A stretch of 64,000 nt of DNA from Christensenellaceae bacterium Phil1 (GTDB lineage Bacteria > Bacillota > Clostridia > Christensenellales > CAG-138): positions 1 through 64,000 of the forward strand of contig MSGS01000066.1 in the NCBI GenBank assembly GCA_001940855.1, in the 5' to 3' direction. Below, in pieces: positions 63,401 to 64,000 of this stretch. The stretch's first letter is position 1. Every line of letters starts with the position of its first letter. Both the position numbers and the translations under genes were made by a program. The notes beneath the pieces are model-generated. The model made no database searches and was not told the DNA's origin. It saw only the letters and a list, made by a program, of their open reading frames with translations.

Positions 63401-64000
63401 TAACCTTTGGCTTGTACGCTGAAAAGGAACTGACGGCGGCAGACGGCACGGTTATCCCTGCTGACGGTCTGATTGAGATTATCTCTCTTGACGAGAATGG
63501 AAACGGCAAGGTCAAAACCGACCTGCCTATCGGGAGCTACTATGCAAAAGAGCTTGCGACCAATTCCGCATATATCTTGAACGGGCAGAAATATCCCGTC
63601 ACTTTCGAGTATGCGGGACAGGAAACGGCTACTGTTCACATCACAGCCAACGACGGCGAAGCCATTGAGAATGACATCATTTACGGCTCTGTAAGCGGTA
63701 AGAAATCCGACGAGGACGGCAACGCTCTCGGCGGTGCGGTTATCGGCATTTTCAAGACAGGCACAGAGAAATTCACAACCGAAAACGCCATCCAGACTAC
63801 CGTTACGGCTGCTGACGGCAGCTTTTCTTTTGAAAAAGTGCCGTATGGAACTTGGGTCATCCGTGAAATCGAAAGCCCGACAGGTTTTGTACTCTCCGAG
63901 GAAGAAATCACGGTCACAATCGGTGCGGTTGATGAAGTCGTGGAAATCGAGTTTGTCAATTACTTCATTAAGGGCAATATCGAATTGACTAAGGTCGATA
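60481..64000 (+). CDS. Large thioester-domain / Cna-B (SpaA-like) surface adhesin, incomplete at the right edge
   Basis: Open frame from ATG 60481 to the window end: signal peptide LLAAILCLVMAVMALPMSAFA; thioester-like YCVESG and TQTIIWEY; many Cna-B modules (PYGIYTVRQTSG, LGKYEVKEITAPFGMVL, VPYGTWVIREIESPTGFVL). Confidence 0.9.
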   Translation, partial: MKNKFKKNGRRLLAAILCLVMAVMALPMSAFAWTSEEGVSCTSSFGDYYVGSDGGYYRSKSSYSFIVYDSDGNTSVRTISAGNAKRKYLMTDSSGTHQVYCVESGIDFNTGNSYVSKNGKNSSYFRKLPTEAQFGVMMALMYGWHEGKSSPVAGTNTGDYAFATQTIIWEYQQQLRTSPSDLHSANGIDADTYRYSLKGRPAEKCYDWILSQMASHYTIPSFAARNQNKADTYTLKYNPDKQNYSLTLTDTNNTLANLSLSASGIKVSRSGNQYTFTSDKMITSPITVSAQKAVSLDCDEMLIWGCVGKQTMVSGASDPVYFYFKIDTETYGTGLIKKTSEDGVVSGIKFNISGNGVNQTVVTKADGTVDISLMPGVYTVTEQPIDRYEPQSVQRITIVSGHTSTVTFSNTLKRGSLEIIKSSEDNLVEGVKFHLYGTSLSGLPVDEYAVTDENGVAKFENVLISGADPYTVEEIDTATRYVIPASQTAPIEWEKVTSRSFTNILKKFNVTVTKSDAEMGTAQGDASLAGAVYGIYKGEELIDTYTTDKNGQFTTKYYVCGNDWTVREISPSEGYLLDRTIHKVGAEPELYTVEFNSTANDVTEQVIKGNIAIIKHTDNGETQIETPETGAAFEVFRKAAGNFDAAKETERDILTCDENGFAQTKDMPYGIYTVRQTSGWEGRELMKPFDVFISKDGQTYRYLINNANFESYIKVVKKDAETGNTIPYAGAGFQIYDPNGNLVKMTFTYPEVTTIDTFYTTADGELITPQTLEYGKGYSLVEVQAPYGYVLNSDPVYFDVMQENSEIDSGITVIEVVRSNVAQKGTITVSKSGEVFSSVNEAGGLYQPVYAVRGLEGAVYEITAAEDIHTLDGTLRASKGEVVDTVTTGADGTAVSKELYLGKYEVKEITAPFGMVLNEETHAVELVYAGQNVAVTETATSFYNERQRVEIDLIKRLMTDEAYGIGKNGEIFDVTFGLYAEKELTAADGTVIPADGLIEIISLDENGNGKVKTDLPIGSYYAKELATNSAYILNGQKYPVTFEYAGQETATVHITANDGEAIENDIIYGSVSGKKSDEDGNALGGAVIGIFKTGTEKFTTENAIQTTVTAADGSFSFEKVPYGTWVIREIESPTGFVLSEEEITVTIGAVDEVVEIEFVNYFIKGNIELTKVD

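Larger units (their letters stand above)
57260..64000 (+). mobile_element. Left part of a Tn1549-like ICE (right end outside the window)
   Basis: Shift in composition and codon usage; small conserved ORF, parA, parB, lipoprotein and Cna-B/thioester adhesin order. Confidence 0.75.

Overview
The window looks like a moderately GC-rich Clostridia-type chromosome (about 1-57.2 kb) that changes near 57.26 kb into the left part of a Tn1549-like integrative conjugative element (ICE) running off the right edge. Family names come from recognising motifs in the translations; no searches were run. Main chromosomal content: an ornithine/arginine fermentation segment (MutL/GlmL-like protein, ornithine racemase, ornithine carbamoyltransferase, with carbamate kinase further on); ogt; groESL with a perfect CIRCE; an FMN-riboswitch-controlled RibU transporter; nagA; a Trp-type (UGG) T-box leader driving a trpXYZ-like ABC transporter; an [FeFe]-hydrogenase cassette (group-B-like enzyme, thioredoxin-like ferredoxin, PAS-containing group-C-like sensory hydrogenase, SpoIIE/PP2C phosphatase); ispE-murC; a coupled hydantoinase-mocA-guanine deaminase operon; a six-gene minus-strand operon joining a Ugp-type ABC importer to a secreted thermonuclease and a triple-repeat lipoprotein; nifJ; and an N-acyl-D-amino-acid deacylase. 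ICE cargo: parA, parB, a lipoprotein and an unterminated thioester/Cna-B adhesin (60481 to beyond 64000) that is missing from the supplied ORF track. The leads I rate highest are the ABC-importer/nuclease/OB-like-lipoprotein operon, the hydrogenase-sensor-phosphatase cassette, the truncated-gene junction at the ICE edge, the thioester adhesin and an apparent AUA start codon for ogt. Several families of palindromic intergenic repeats are also present.
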